DNA of 64,000 nucleotides from Oscarella lobularis (taxonomy: Eukaryota > Porifera > Homoscleromorpha > Homosclerophorida > Oscarellidae), in NCBI RefSeq assembly GCF_947507565.1, contig NC_089175.1:4515733-4579732 (forward strand), given 5' to 3'. Shown here piece after piece: positions 44,601 to 54,947 of this stretch (within the stretch, counting starts at the first letter, position 1; each line of letters opens with the position of its first letter). The position numbers were made by a program, and so were the translations under genes. Under the pieces are notes generated by a model. That model searched no databases and had not been told where the DNA came from. It saw only the letters and a list, made by a program, of their open reading frames with translations.

Positions 44601-46328
44601 CGTATTCTTACTACGAGAAGCAGGTGTTAGAAAACAGGCTAACTGTTTTGAACCTGCCCAAAATTTCAGAAATGTTTTCTCCTGAGAAACTTCAGAGCAT
44701 GACATCTTTTTCTGTACATCCTCCCGCGAAGGAGAATGAAGTTCATCAAACAAGCAGCAAAATTTGGGCACCGATTGTTCGACTATTAATGGAACTATCA
44801 TCGGCAATGCATTCTACGGGGTCTTCCATGATGTCTTCTTATGTTGTCAAAGTTCTCAAGTACAGACAGCAACACGCACTGACAAGCCAAACTCACTCTT
44901 ATTTTTGTATAGGGTTTTGAAGTACGGACGAATTGAACTTGGATTTAGCAAATTTATCTCTATATGGGATAAAGCTACAAGCGGTGACTGGGTTTTGATA
45001 GCTTCTCCTGAAGACATATTGAAGCACTTGCTGTGCGGCAAGGAAGGATTGCCTAATATGACCGACGAACACGTAAACTTTTTGACATCGTTTATTTATT
45101 ATATTGATTTATGAATTAGGCCGAGAGTGTACTGTTCAGAAAAACATCATCTCTGCTTGTTGCACTGTCGGCTTCATCTGAAATAATCAAGTTACTAGGG
45201 TAAATTATTTGTACTGGACAGTCGTGCAGCTGCTATTGTCGTTGCGATTTTAGATACATGAATGCAACTACAGCATTGTTTAAAGCGTTCGACACAAATC
45301 CGCAGCCAATCGTTTCTCCTTCCGTTCTATTCTGGCTCGCCGGTTGCGTTTCGACAGATTCTACAATTGAAAATTTGCGCAAAAGATACCGGTTGTCTGA
45401 AGTGGCATTTGTTAGATATAAAGCGTTGTTGGTGAACAGCAGAGAAACAAGAGAAGATCTTTTAGCAAAGCTGCAAGACTCTCGGTATTCGAGTCCTTTT
45501 TATCACTCCGCTTGGGGAGACGACATTCACGACAACTGCGATTACTGCATAGAAGATTACTGTAAACGTTGTTTGAGACAGGGAAAAATCAGTCAAAAAC
45601 AATTATCTTTGCTTGCGGGACTAGCGTGTAGAATTGACCAAAAAGAAAGAGAAGTTACCCGAAATGAAAGTTACATGGCTACAGCAAACTCTCTATTCCA
45701 ACTCATCCTTGACGAATGGATTGACCCCCTTCTAAGTTTCAGCGTTCTTATTGTGGTAGGTTGACTGTGCATAGAGAAATGTATATGTATAGGGGCTTAT
45801 TGTACCTAACCTTTAGGTGTCACACTTAGCATATGACACGAGTGAGACTGACACGGCAGTTTCTTCTGCTAGTAACGGTTTTGCTCTTTTTCCTCGATTT
45901 TTTGAAAAGGGAAAGCTTCGGAGAATACGGCGTGTAAGTGCAAGCGGATCAATGCTAATTGAGACGTATGGATTGTAAACGTAATAAGCAATGACTAACA
46001 AAGTTATTAAATATGCAGGTGCAAGACGGCGTTTGTACAAAATCTACAAAGCAAAAACAGCAATGCGTCGGAGCATAGCAGAGAACAAGCTATGGATTAT
46101 TTTCTTCTGCGACCAAACTTGAATGTACTTTGTTGTGATATCATCGCATTGGATTTTCTTATAGAAGCGTTTCCAGACACTTCAATTTGCATGGGTAAAC
46201 TTTTAGACACTTCCAGCGATAGTTCTGGTTTTTCTGTAGACGATAAGGAAGAAATTAGGCTGTTTCAGCAACTGAAAGAGATGCGTTCTTATAATTTGAG
46301 TGATTCAAATAGAAGCGATAGCGACTAA
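41685..46328 (+). CDS. ZSWIM4/5/6/8-like protein, copy F
   Basis: Ten exons are predicted (41685-42147, 42256-42783, 42835-43159, 43217-44021, 44075-44859, 44913-45072, 45120-45199, 45254-45755, 45817-45965, 46019-46328). The start MYFDDDDDQFYVED opens an acidic N-terminus. A helical segment (ALNVTARMLPFESVEIFSNN) follows, then the SWIM-type finger DRRKITSASCS...WCRHIVQ and the downstream ZSWIM signature RLPISHSIQQLS, TQFLCRLLSSY, DEFLETKE and STAGGAIGD. ZSWIM proteins act as cullin-RING substrate receptors (ZSWIM8 in microRNA decay), so E3-ligase adaptor work is plausible by family. Ligands here read CxxHx5CxH instead of CxCx(n)CxH. Intron 3 appears to be GC-AG. A further open exon (46472-46607, ending ESSVAD) may be an alternative 3' end. 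Confidence 0.8.
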
Positions 46329-46596
46329 TGACGATATGAAATGGTCTGCATGGTTCTCCAACTTGTTCGTGTTTGTTTGTTTATTTGTTGTTGTTTTAGT
46401 AGTACGTAGTTTTCTTGGTGCATGCACGTTTTGTATCTATTCTATTCATCTATCTATTCACTTTGCGTTACAGAGACTGTTGAGCTAGTGTGGCCTTATC
46501 GCAGTTCAGTGACCGCTAGCGACTGGCAACAAATGCTAGAGAGAAACGGTTTTGCAATTGTTGTCCAAGCTGAAAGTAACATCAACGAAAGTTCTG

Positions 46597-46745
46597 TCGC
46601 CGATTGAGAACATGCAGGCGGAGTAGGTCTAATTAAGTCAGGGTCTGTCTTATTTACTTAATGCACTAGGTTCGATCAATAGGGTCTAATTCAAAGCTGT
46701 CCCATGTACTGTATTTCAATGGAGTTCGACTAGCCTTCGTGAAAA
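46597..46745 (-). pseudogene. 3' end of a T3 copy at the duplication joint
   Basis: This is nearly identical to 52850-53005, the end and 3' flank of T3: GAGAACATGCAGGCGGAG, TAGGTTCGATCAATAGGGTC, AAAGCTGTCCCATGTACTGT. Only the last 25 or so codons remain. At about 46745 it runs directly into a CARD exon, marking a tandem-duplication breakpoint. Confidence 0.9.
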
Positions 46746-46997
46746 ATCCTGCCGTTCTGTATTTTGCAAAATGGCAACAAACTCGTCGAAGGCCGTTTCT
46801 CCTTTCCGCGGTAAAATGTCGACGAGGAGCCGGCGCGATTTGTCTTCAGTCGTGGTGGACGAATCTCGCAGCATTTCGTACTGCTCTCGAGAGACGAGCC
46901 TTTCGGCGAGAAGTCGATCTACGACGGACATGGGGTCAAACACTTCGATGATCGACGGAAGATTGTCAAACACGCGCTCTCCCCATCGTTTGTCCAT
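46716..46997 (-). CDS. CARD exon E, truncated by duplication joint
   Basis: The frame starts MDKRWGERVFDNLPSIIEVF and encodes a complete CARD (REQYEMLRDSSTTTEDKSRR, LLVDILPRKGETAFDEFVAI, LQNTERQDF). After about residue 84 the sequence becomes the T3 3' end, adding a few chance residues before the stop. No linker or kelch exon follows. It is the intact counterpart of the damaged CARD D, divergently placed 172 bp from ZSWIM-like G. A CARD-only protein would be an obvious dominant-negative or adaptor candidate, but expression is unknown. Confidence 0.65.
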   Translation of the reverse strand: MDKRWGERVFDNLPSIIEVFDPMSVVDRLLAERLVSREQYEMLRDSSTTTEDKSRRLLVDILPRKGETAFDEFVAILQNTERQDFSRRLVELH

Positions 46998-47169
46998 TCT
47001 CTCAGGTTGACCACGACAGCTTTCAAGGTAAGCAACGTTTGGTTCGGCCGGGGAGATTTCGTTACGTCAACCTTCGTCCCTCCCGCGAGAGCAAAACGTA
47101 ATCCGGGCAAAAAGCCGGTATGTAAATCCTAGATATCTACGGCCGATATCTACAGGTCCTACTCGCAAC

Positions 47170-50100
47170 ATGGACGCCGACTTCTTCGCGCCCTTCTTCG
47201 TCGAGGACTCCGATCATTACGAAGACGAGGACGACGACAACAGCGGCCTTCTGCCTTTACGAAACGCACGGCACAATTTATCCGACCAAACGGAGTCTGG
47301 AAGCGAGTCCGTTGAGTCGTCGACGTTCAGCAGGGTGGATCTCTGGTGCCAACTCTTTACGACGTAGCGCTCAATGTGACCGCTCAAATGCTGCCCTTTG
47401 AAGCGGTTGAAATCTTTAGCAATCACGTCCAAAAAGTTCCAGAAAACGTCCAGCTAGCGATCGCGAAGGCAGCTTTTCCCCAAAGGAAAGCTATTATTAG
47501 GCGATACGCCCACCTTTCCAGAAATCCGCCCTCTAAACCGCGCTTTCTTGAGGAGCCAGAATGGCAGGTGAAGAACGGCAAGCAAATAGGTACGATTTGT
47601 CGCGCTAAAACGAAATCCGTCTTAGCTAGCTAGCTGTGAGTGCGCACGATCTCTTTCTAGAGATTTTCACGTTCAGCGAACCACACCCTCACTTAGTTCA
47701 TTTCGTTCGTTGGAAAAATATTTTTGAATTCTCCGAGTCTTTTCCTAAATTAAAATAATGAGAAATTTTATGGGAGAGAAAACCCTGACTTTCGGTCTCC
47801 TAAATAGAGCAGTTCGTGTACAGTACCAATTACCCTCTTTCTCTTTCTCTTGCTTGCTGCTCTCTCGAGCCAAATTTCTAACTACTGATGCTACGTTGGT
47901 GGCCATTGCTTGAACATACTGACGCCTTCCGTATACGTTTTCTGGCTAGCCAAACTACGTATGATTAACGTGCAAGCTACCAGTATCAGATGTGCTTTGG
48001 CTAGCCAGAATCGTTTACTTAATAGGAGCTTGAGCGTTAGATTAGAATGCGTCAGTGCACGATGACGTTTCTTTTTAAAAGTCTGTAAGTTTTTGCTGTT
48101 TTAGGCTTTGTTGTAGTTGCGGAGGTTTTTGATGATGACCAAAGTAGCGACGCTGCTGCTTTCGTAGAAATCAAATTTGATCGCCGCAAAATCACATCTA
48201 CGACGTGTTCAGAACACGGCGATCGAGCATGGTGTCCTCACGTTGTGCAAGCTATTTATCATCGCATTGAGTGTCCATCGGACTTTGATTACAGTCCTCC
48301 GATATCTTATTCTTTTGAAGGGATTAGCAAAATTCAGCAATTTCAGTTTCTTTGCAGGCTTATGAGTCACTGCAAGCCTCAATTTTTAAGCTTCGTTCAA
48401 ACTGTTTTGAATGACTTTTTGAAATCAAAAGAAAATTTGCCAGAAGGGCAAGGTTGCATAGATGAAACTGCTGGTGGTGCTATTGGCGTTGAGTCGGAAT
48501 GGTCTCTTGACGTTGATGGCGCCCTTTCAAAAGTCATTGAAGACCCGATACCTATTACTCTAGTGGGTAGGATTGTTGAGGAAGCTAGGTCAGATTATTC
48601 TATTCCGTCATGGCACTGCTCAGTACGAGAAACAAAGGCATGTATTTCTAGCAAGTCAGGTACAATTACAGTAATTCATGACATGTTATGAGTACTGTAG
48701 TGGTTTCTTCTCCAGGTAAAAGCCTCTGCAAGAAAAACGAATTTAGCCGCTTCCTTTTCATCACTCGAAAGTTTCTTCGCGAGAAAGACGACGTCGCGTT
48801 GTCTTTGCTTTCGAAAATTGCTGACAAGTGGCTTGCATGCTTGGAAAAAAAAAGCTCCTGCAGCGAAAAAGAAAGCAGGTGCTGCAGCGAAAAAGAAAGC
48901 AGGTGCTGCAGCGAAAAAGAAAGCAGGTGCTGCAGCGAAAAAGAAAGCAGCTGCTGCAGCGAAAAAGAAAGCAGCTGCTGCAGCGAAAAAGAAAGCAGCT
49001 GCTGCAGCGAAAAAGAAAGCAGCTGCTGCAGCGGGAAAAAAAGCAGCAGCTGCAGAGAAAAAGCCAATTGCACAAGAAAGAAAAAGAGCAACGACAGGGG
49101 CGCTTTCCGAAGCGTCAACTTCGGCCGTTCATGCCAGTTCACTGCTTGCAGATAAATCGTCAAACGTTTCGTCTTCCTTTGACAGGAACGGTGAGATACT
49201 CTCGTCTAGTCTAAGGCAAGCCCATTGCTGCAGCCTTTTAAAACAAGTATTAAGTGATTTTTTGTTGCTAGTTTGCAAAGTTTTCCAGATGAGCTGATAA
49301 TAGGTTTCCAGTTGGCTGCATTGTGCCCAAAATTTTCTGCTCTACAAAGGAACGTCCTCATCCAGAACACCGAAGAATGGAGTAGGCGCCTAAATGCAGT
49401 CATCAGAAGGGGACTAAAATCTACACGTCATTTACGAATAAATGATGCTGATAGAAGACTGTGGAAGAGCTTCAGTAAGTGGAACGGGTTCTCTCATGTT
49501 TGCTCTCTGCTCAACAGCGGCGTTGCTGATTTTTTGTGTGACTTTTTGCGACATCCCTTTTCTGCAGAAGTATCGTCTACGGAAGCAATGCGTTGTTTTC
49601 TTCAGTACGGAGAATCCGAACGCTTTCTGGAGGACTCGTTTTTGAAAACTATTTGCGTGATGTGCAATGCTCTATTGCATTTCGGCTTCACCGATCATGG
49701 CAGGATTTTAGCTGAAATTGCCGCGGTAGGTTATCTTTTAGCAGTAGGCAGTGACCTTAGAATCGATGCCACCGCCTCAAAGTGTAATCAAAACGTGCTA
49801 GACGCAATGCGAAAGCTGTGCGTTTTGAAAACCGTTAACCTGTGGCCTCCGGACAAGGACGTTTTGACACCATTGCTGTTATTGTGGCGAATTATTACGA
49901 AGTTAGATTCCGCGCTCTGGAACGATAGGTCACTCAGGCTGAATAGAGATAACACCACTTTTTCTTGGATAGTTGCTTTCTCTCTAAAGTGTTTATCTGA
50001 AAGCCCAGAAAAAGAGTTTGTAGAAGAAGACGAAATAGAAGATGCCAATGAAGTAAGCGTTAATTTGCATATGTAGACTACTTCGAAATAGAAAGTTTTT

Positions 50101-52302
50101 TTCACAGATTGGGCAAATGTTGGCGCAGCACGCTGTTATTTCTGACATTATTAGCCACGTCGATGACACTAAAAAAAGCGTTTTAGCAGAGTGGCTTCTT
50201 ACCAATTTTCATAATCAATCTCTAAGCTCCTCAAGCTCTCTGGTTTTCCTGACTATTTCTCTTCTTGAGTCAAATGTTGTGACGGTAGAAAATCAGAGCT
50301 TATCATCACTGGTTCCGCCGACTGTCGCAATTAGCTGGCTTCAAAATCAAAGTCAGCATGTTTGCAAGCTAATGGACGCAACTGTCTTGAACAAGGCTGT
50401 TTGTTACAACTCGTTTAGAAGGCTTCACGAGTTTTTTGCCACTTTAAGGTTCGTCTTACTGCGTTGTTGCTTGGACGAGGACGCATTGGTTCAAGCGTTT
50501 ATTTCGCCCTTTGAACGGTGCCTTTCACATATGGACAAATCTTTTGATAGCAATAGGATTATCCACATGATCATGTGTGCATTGGAAGTTTTGACTGCCC
50601 CGCCTCCCCCTGGTGAAACTTCAGCATACTATAGCTTAGATAGCAGAATGGAAGAATTGAAGAATCTATTTACTGATGTAAACTTACCCGAAATTTCGGC
50701 AATCTTTGTTTCTGAAAACGATGAAGTGATAGTAAGTACTGACAACGACGTTTGGACACCAGCTGTCAGGATGTTGCTTGAACTTTCGTCTGCAATGCAT
50801 CGCACAAGATATTTTGCCTTCGGCTTAGGGCGGTCCTCTCATCTTGCTCATGTCCTGAGGTATAGAATTTGAATACAATAGTCACTTCTACGTAATTCGT
50901 CGCTTTAGAATTTTACAGCTCGGACGAATAGAACTTGGATTCAGCAAGTTTCTCGCTTTGTGGGAAAAATTTACAGGCGATAGTTGGATTTCAATAGCTG
51001 CTCCTGAAATGATTGTGGATCACCTGTTCAGCAACACTAGAGGATTGCCAGATCTGACAGATCCAAATGTAACGTTTTCAGTTGTAAAATCTTATTTGTT
51101 CTTATTATCTTAGGTTGAGAGTCTACTGGTCAAAAAAACGTCGTCGTTGCTGGCTGCATTGTCAACGTCTTCGAAGTGGGACAAATTTACCGCGTTACTC
51201 AAGTAAATCATTTAACAGACAGTTCGTGCAAGCTGCTAAACGTTTTGTGTTTAGGCGTACAAAAGCCATTACGCCACTGTTTGAATTGGCGCTAAATGGC
51301 ACAGACCAGTGTACCATTTCTCCTATCCTTCTTTTCTGGCTCGTCGATTGCGTTCCGACAAATTGCACAGTTGAAAATTTACGCAAAAGATATCAATTGT
51401 TTATGGCAGCACTTGTTCGATATAAGGCTTTGTTAGCAAGTAGCAGCGAATGGAGAAAAAAGCTTTTAGCAGGGCTGCGGGAGCCTGGTTACTCGTGGAT
51501 CAAATCTCTTTACAACTACGGTAAATCTCTTTACAACAACGGTAATTCTGTATGTGGCACGGATGCTAGCAACGTAATCAGTCTAAGGCAAGTGACTTTG
51601 CTTTCGGGGTTAGCTTGCAAAATTGACCAAGAAGAGAGAAAAGCTTCACACAATGAAGATTACACGGCAACGGTTGATTGTCTATTCCAACTAATCCTTG
51701 ACGAATGGATAGACCCTCTTCTAAGCTTCAGTGTTCTTATTATGGTAAGGTTGTTTGTGTGAAATAGAGGCATTATGTTCAGCTCAAACTATATAGGTTT
51801 CGCATTTGGCATATAACGAAAAAGAAACTGATGAGGCAATTACTCCTTATGGTCTTCAACTTTCTGTTGAAAACTGCGGTAAAGTATTCAAGCTTCAGCA
51901 AATACGGCGGAAGACTGCGAAAGGTTCAAATTTAATTGAAAGGTATGGCAACGCCGTTTTAGACAATAAATATTGAATATGGCATGCAGGTGCAAGAAGA
52001 CTTTTGTTCTAAACCTACAAAACAAGAGCGGAACTGTGATAGAGCATAGAAAAGACGAAACTGCTGAGACTTTGTTACTTCGTCCCAACTCAGAAATACT
52101 TCATTCTGATCTTTGTGCACTTCAAGTTCTCATTGAGGCGTTCCCCGATCCTTCAATTTGTATTGACAAACTCTTAGATTTAGTCGTTGGTGGAGGTAGG
52201 AAGGAAAGGAGCGCAATTGAACGGTTTCGACAAAGGAAAAGAAAACGTCGTCGAACGGCGTCGTCGTCGTCGTCGTCGTCATCGTCGTCATCGTCGTGGT
52301 GA
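47170..52302 (+). CDS. ZSWIM4/5/6/8-like protein, copy G, two frame breaks
   Basis: Exon order matches copy F: 47170-47589, 48104-48659, 48716-49215, 49272-50052, 50108-50859, 50909-51068, 51114-51202, 51255-51744, 51797-51942, 51990-52302. Start MDADFFAPFFVEDSDHYEDE is acidic. The SWIM region reads DRRKITSTTCSEHGDRAWCP-HVVQAIYHRI, again CxxHx5CxH. Two breaks interrupt it: near 47318-47346, between SVESSTF and PTLYDVALNV, and at a run of nine A (48843-48852), after WLACLE. Beyond the second break the frame that rejoins F encodes KKKAGAAA repeats. The C-terminus has gained a Ser tract from (TCG)n. Residues elsewhere are well conserved with F, so either decay is recent or the breaks are assembly errors. 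Role is as for F if functional. Confidence 0.7.
47918..48056. repeat. Imperfect inverted repeat in ZSWIM G intron 1
   Basis: ACTGACGC (47918-47925) pairs with GCGTCAGT (48049-48056), and inside them CTGGCTAGCCAAA (47942-47954) pairs perfectly with TTTGGCTAGCCAG (47996-48008). The intron is 514 bp against 108 bp in copy F, so this structure lies within extra sequence and may be a small MITE-like insertion. Confidence 0.6.
48853..49060 (+). repeat. 24-bp coding repeat, about eight copies
   Basis: The unit GCAGCGAAAAAGAAAGCAGG + TGCT drifts to AGCTGCTG in later copies. One frame encodes KKKAGAAA then KKKAAAAA, a histone-H1-like Lys/Ala tract. The frame continuous with the upstream exon would encode CCSEKESR repeats. 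It lies in exon 3 of ZSWIM-like G and is absent from copy F, so it expanded after the duplication. Confidence 0.9.
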
Positions 52303-52924
52303 TGATGATTAATGAAAGCGGTTACATGACTGTTGATGAAAATTGTTACAGTAGGAACTCCAATTGTTTAGTGGTGGGTGTTTTAATTATTTTGTTTGAT
52401 ACATTATACATGACTGTTGATGATAAAATTGTTACAGTACGAACTCCAATTCAAGTTGTTTAGTGGTGGGTGTTACATTTTTAATTATTGCTTGTTACAT
52501 TATGCTTACTTTTATGTCATGGTGTTTTGGTACGTTCTTGGCTAAATTAAAGTTTAGTGGCAGCTGTAAAATTTGGAGCAACGCCTGGGAGCGGAGCAAG
52601 CCACGGTAAAGCGCGCTAGCTGTATTCAGAGACGCAGAGACGTAAGTCTGTGCGCAAGTCTGCTCTGATAGCGGCGTTGTGATGCCTCGCAGGACAACGT
52701 ACGGCAGCCCATAAGGCTCGTTTTTGAGTAAGCGAAGCTGGAAAGTTCTAGCACGGCACTGAGTGCCGTGCTAGAACTTTCCGAGTGGGTGAACTGATGG
52801 CTTTAGTCTACGGCTCATTAGCGCAAGCTGAAAGTACAGTAGCATCAACGAAAGTTCTGTCGCCGATTGAGAACATGCAGGCGGAGGAGATCTAAGTGCG
52901 ACTCTGTCTTATTTACTTGATGTA
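52303..52924. other. Gap between ZSWIM G and T3
   Basis: A tract containing ACTGTTGATGA...AAATTGTTACAGTA followed by GAACTCCAATT occurs twice (about 52329-52363 and 52411-52451), each followed by GTTTAGTGGTGGGTGTT. A 43-bp palindrome lies at 52740-52782. The last 75 bp are the T3 3' flank shared with 46597-46675. No gene is seen. Confidence 0.6.
52740..52782. repeat. Perfect 43-bp palindrome (21-bp arms)
   Basis: GGAAAGTTCTAGCACGGCAC + T is followed by a single G and then its exact reverse complement. The one-base loop would force a cruciform or tight hairpin. It is not in coding sequence, lies between convergent genes ZSWIM G and T3, and is absent from the homologous part of the first unit. 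Confidence 0.95.
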
Positions 52925-53848
52925 CTAGGTTCGATCAATAGGGTCTAATTCAAAGCTGTCCCATGTACTGTATCTCAATGGAGTTCGACTACCCTTCGTG
53001 AAAAATCGACTGGTTTTTCCGTCTTGCGTGTTAAGACGAACCAGATACGCGTCACCCGGCGATTCATCTCCTGTTACATTTTGAGCCTCCTGAAACGTCA
53101 TGTCGTTGCCAAAGGGCTTCAAGAAAACCCTACGAGTAGATTGATCTCCACCGAGTATCGCTTCCACAGTAACAATCCACCCGGGCAGATTATTTCGAGT
53201 TGCCGGAAAAGTACCTCGTATGGTAATCTTGAATTCGCCCCCTCCGTCTGTTGATATTTGGTACTCATGCGGATTATATTCGTCCTCAGCCACCCTAAGG
53301 CTTGTATCGGGTGATTGTTTGTCATCGAGGAAAATATTGAAATTGCATGCTCTTGTCAGCTGCTCAAAATCATCCTCCGTAGTGATCTTCTCTTCCACGC
53401 GAGCATACTTCAACTCGTCGTGATCGCCCAGCTCCTCGCTGACGGCGTCGAAGTGAACGATATTCTTGCAGTCGCCGCTCTTCCCCCAGCACTCCGAGTC
53501 CCGATTCCACCATCCGTAGATGACGACGCGACGCTTCCATCGCGGCCCGGCGGCAATGCAGTGCGAATACTTCGACATATCGAACTCGTACCGGCGACGA
53601 AAAATCGACGACGTCGCCTCGTAGCGAAACGGCTGTTCGCCCTCGTGCTCGTGCAGCTTTCTCAGCATGCGGAAATAGTGAAGCCAACTGACTTCGAACC
53701 GATCGACGTACTGGCCTCGTTCGACTCGCATCGTCCGACGCGTCCACTGACTTTGAAATGTGCGTAGCGTCGTGTCGACGAAGCGACGCCGGCGCGATCG
53801 GCGTCGAGACTCTTTGCATTCCTCGAGTCGTCGTCTGGCTTCCTTCAT
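52925..53848 (-). CDS. T3: T-family protein
   Basis: A 307-residue single-exon frame starts at ATG 53848-53846. The N-terminus is Arg/Glu-rich (RRLEECKESRRRSRRRR). The first module (VDRFEVSWLHYFRMLRKLHE, FRYEATSSIFRRRYEFDMSK, YSHCIAAGPRWKRRV) matches T2 most closely. The second module (NFNIFLDDKQSPDTSLRVAE, EFKITIRGTFP, VFLKPFGND, YLVRLNTQDGKTSRFF) also follows T2 rather than T1/T4-T7. T2 and T3 thus form a subgroup. T2 is interrupted by an intron between modules and T3 is not. No signal peptide or membrane segment is present. Function unknown; beta-rich fold inferred from strand pattern. Confidence 0.75.
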   Translation of the reverse strand: MKEARRRLEECKESRRRSRRRRFVDTTLRTFQSQWTRRTMRVERGQYVDRFEVSWLHYFRMLRKLHEHEGEQPFRYEATSSIFRRRYEFDMSKYSHCIAAGPRWKRRVVIYGWWNRDSECWGKSGDCKNIVHFDAVSEELGDHDELKYARVEEKITTEDDFEQLTRACNFNIFLDDKQSPDTSLRVAEDEYNPHEYQISTDGGGEFKITIRGTFPATRNNLPGWIVTVEAILGGDQSTRRVFLKPFGNDMTFQEAQNVTGDESPGDAYLVRLNTQDGKTSRFFTKGSRTPLRYSTWDSFELDPIDRT

Positions 53849-54947
53849 GGTATATCCGCTACTCGCCGGTGCCGTTTATGAGCTCGCTGTTTTGCAGCCT
53901 TCGCTTTATAGACAGATGATGCAAGCCCCTGGGCCAGGGGGGACTATCGTTTTCCCCCGTAGTATGACCATTACACAATCGTACCCCACCCTCCTCCACG
54001 TCTTGTGATTTCGTCTCCTTTCTGTTTGTAAGGGTAAATAGGCTGGATGCGGTCAGATGCGCACGTATAGTATCGATTGTGCAATACTAGCGTCACGTAA
54101 CAGATAACGAGCAGATTTGCTCTGCGAAAGACTGGCGGATCTTTTTGGTCGACCTTTTGCACCGGCCCCGCCTCTTCACGTGAGCGCGGGGTTATGACCC
54201 CTCGCGAAGAAACAATTGGTTTTATTTTAGGCTACACGTACTGTACTTCTTCTCCTAATCTTTGGTGCTGAAACAAACATACGTCTGTGCTGAAACTATG
54301 TGTAGCTTAGCTAGACTTGACCTCCCGGATCAGTTGTACACCGCTTCGACCAGGACGCGACCGACAGTACGGTGTTTTCCTCGTCAATCGTCGATTGCAT
54401 GCACAAACCGAACTCGAGCGCAGACGGCAGGTGTGCATCCTTCAATAGAGACGCGGCCAAGGGCCCCCTTTCCCTGGTCAAGCTTTCCGCAGTCGTTCTG
54501 ACGCCTCCAGCATACGTGGACTTCTCCGTTGCATGGCTTAAAACGCCGTCAGCAATGGTACGAGTTCAACGCCACATGCTAATGACGATCGCTGAGTAGA
54601 TTGCATGGGTATCCCCCGGGGGCCCCCACCCTAGCTCTCCTCCTCCTCCTCCCCTCTCCCTCCCCCTCGATCCCTCATCGTCTGTCTGTTCATTCGGGGG
54701 TCGGGCGCACCTCGACGTCTAAGCTCTGTTTTTGCGTGAACGATCGCGCAATACATATAGTTCCGTTCGCGTGTTAGTACACTACCAAAATTTTTGTGCG
54801 TCGGGGAAAATATGCGAGGTTGTTTGCTTTGAATACGCCCCTCACGTGGGGCACGTCGACTTCCACGCTTTGGGTCGTCGACGTACAGCGGTGCCATCGA
54901 AAAACAACAACAACAATAACAACAAAACTGCAAGACAAGTACTGAAG
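53849..54947. other. T3-T4 intergenic region with shared block
   Basis: A block at about 54030-54240 (AAGGGTAAA...GCTGGATGCGGT, GATTGTGCAATAC, TTCACGTGAGCGC, GGTTATGACC, GAAGAAA) recurs in diverged form at 56140-56310 between T4 and T5. Spacing and order are preserved, so T-family genes were duplicated together with flanks. Pyrimidine-rich CTCCTCCTCCTCCCC lies near 54637-54660. Open frames here lack family motifs. Confidence 0.6.
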
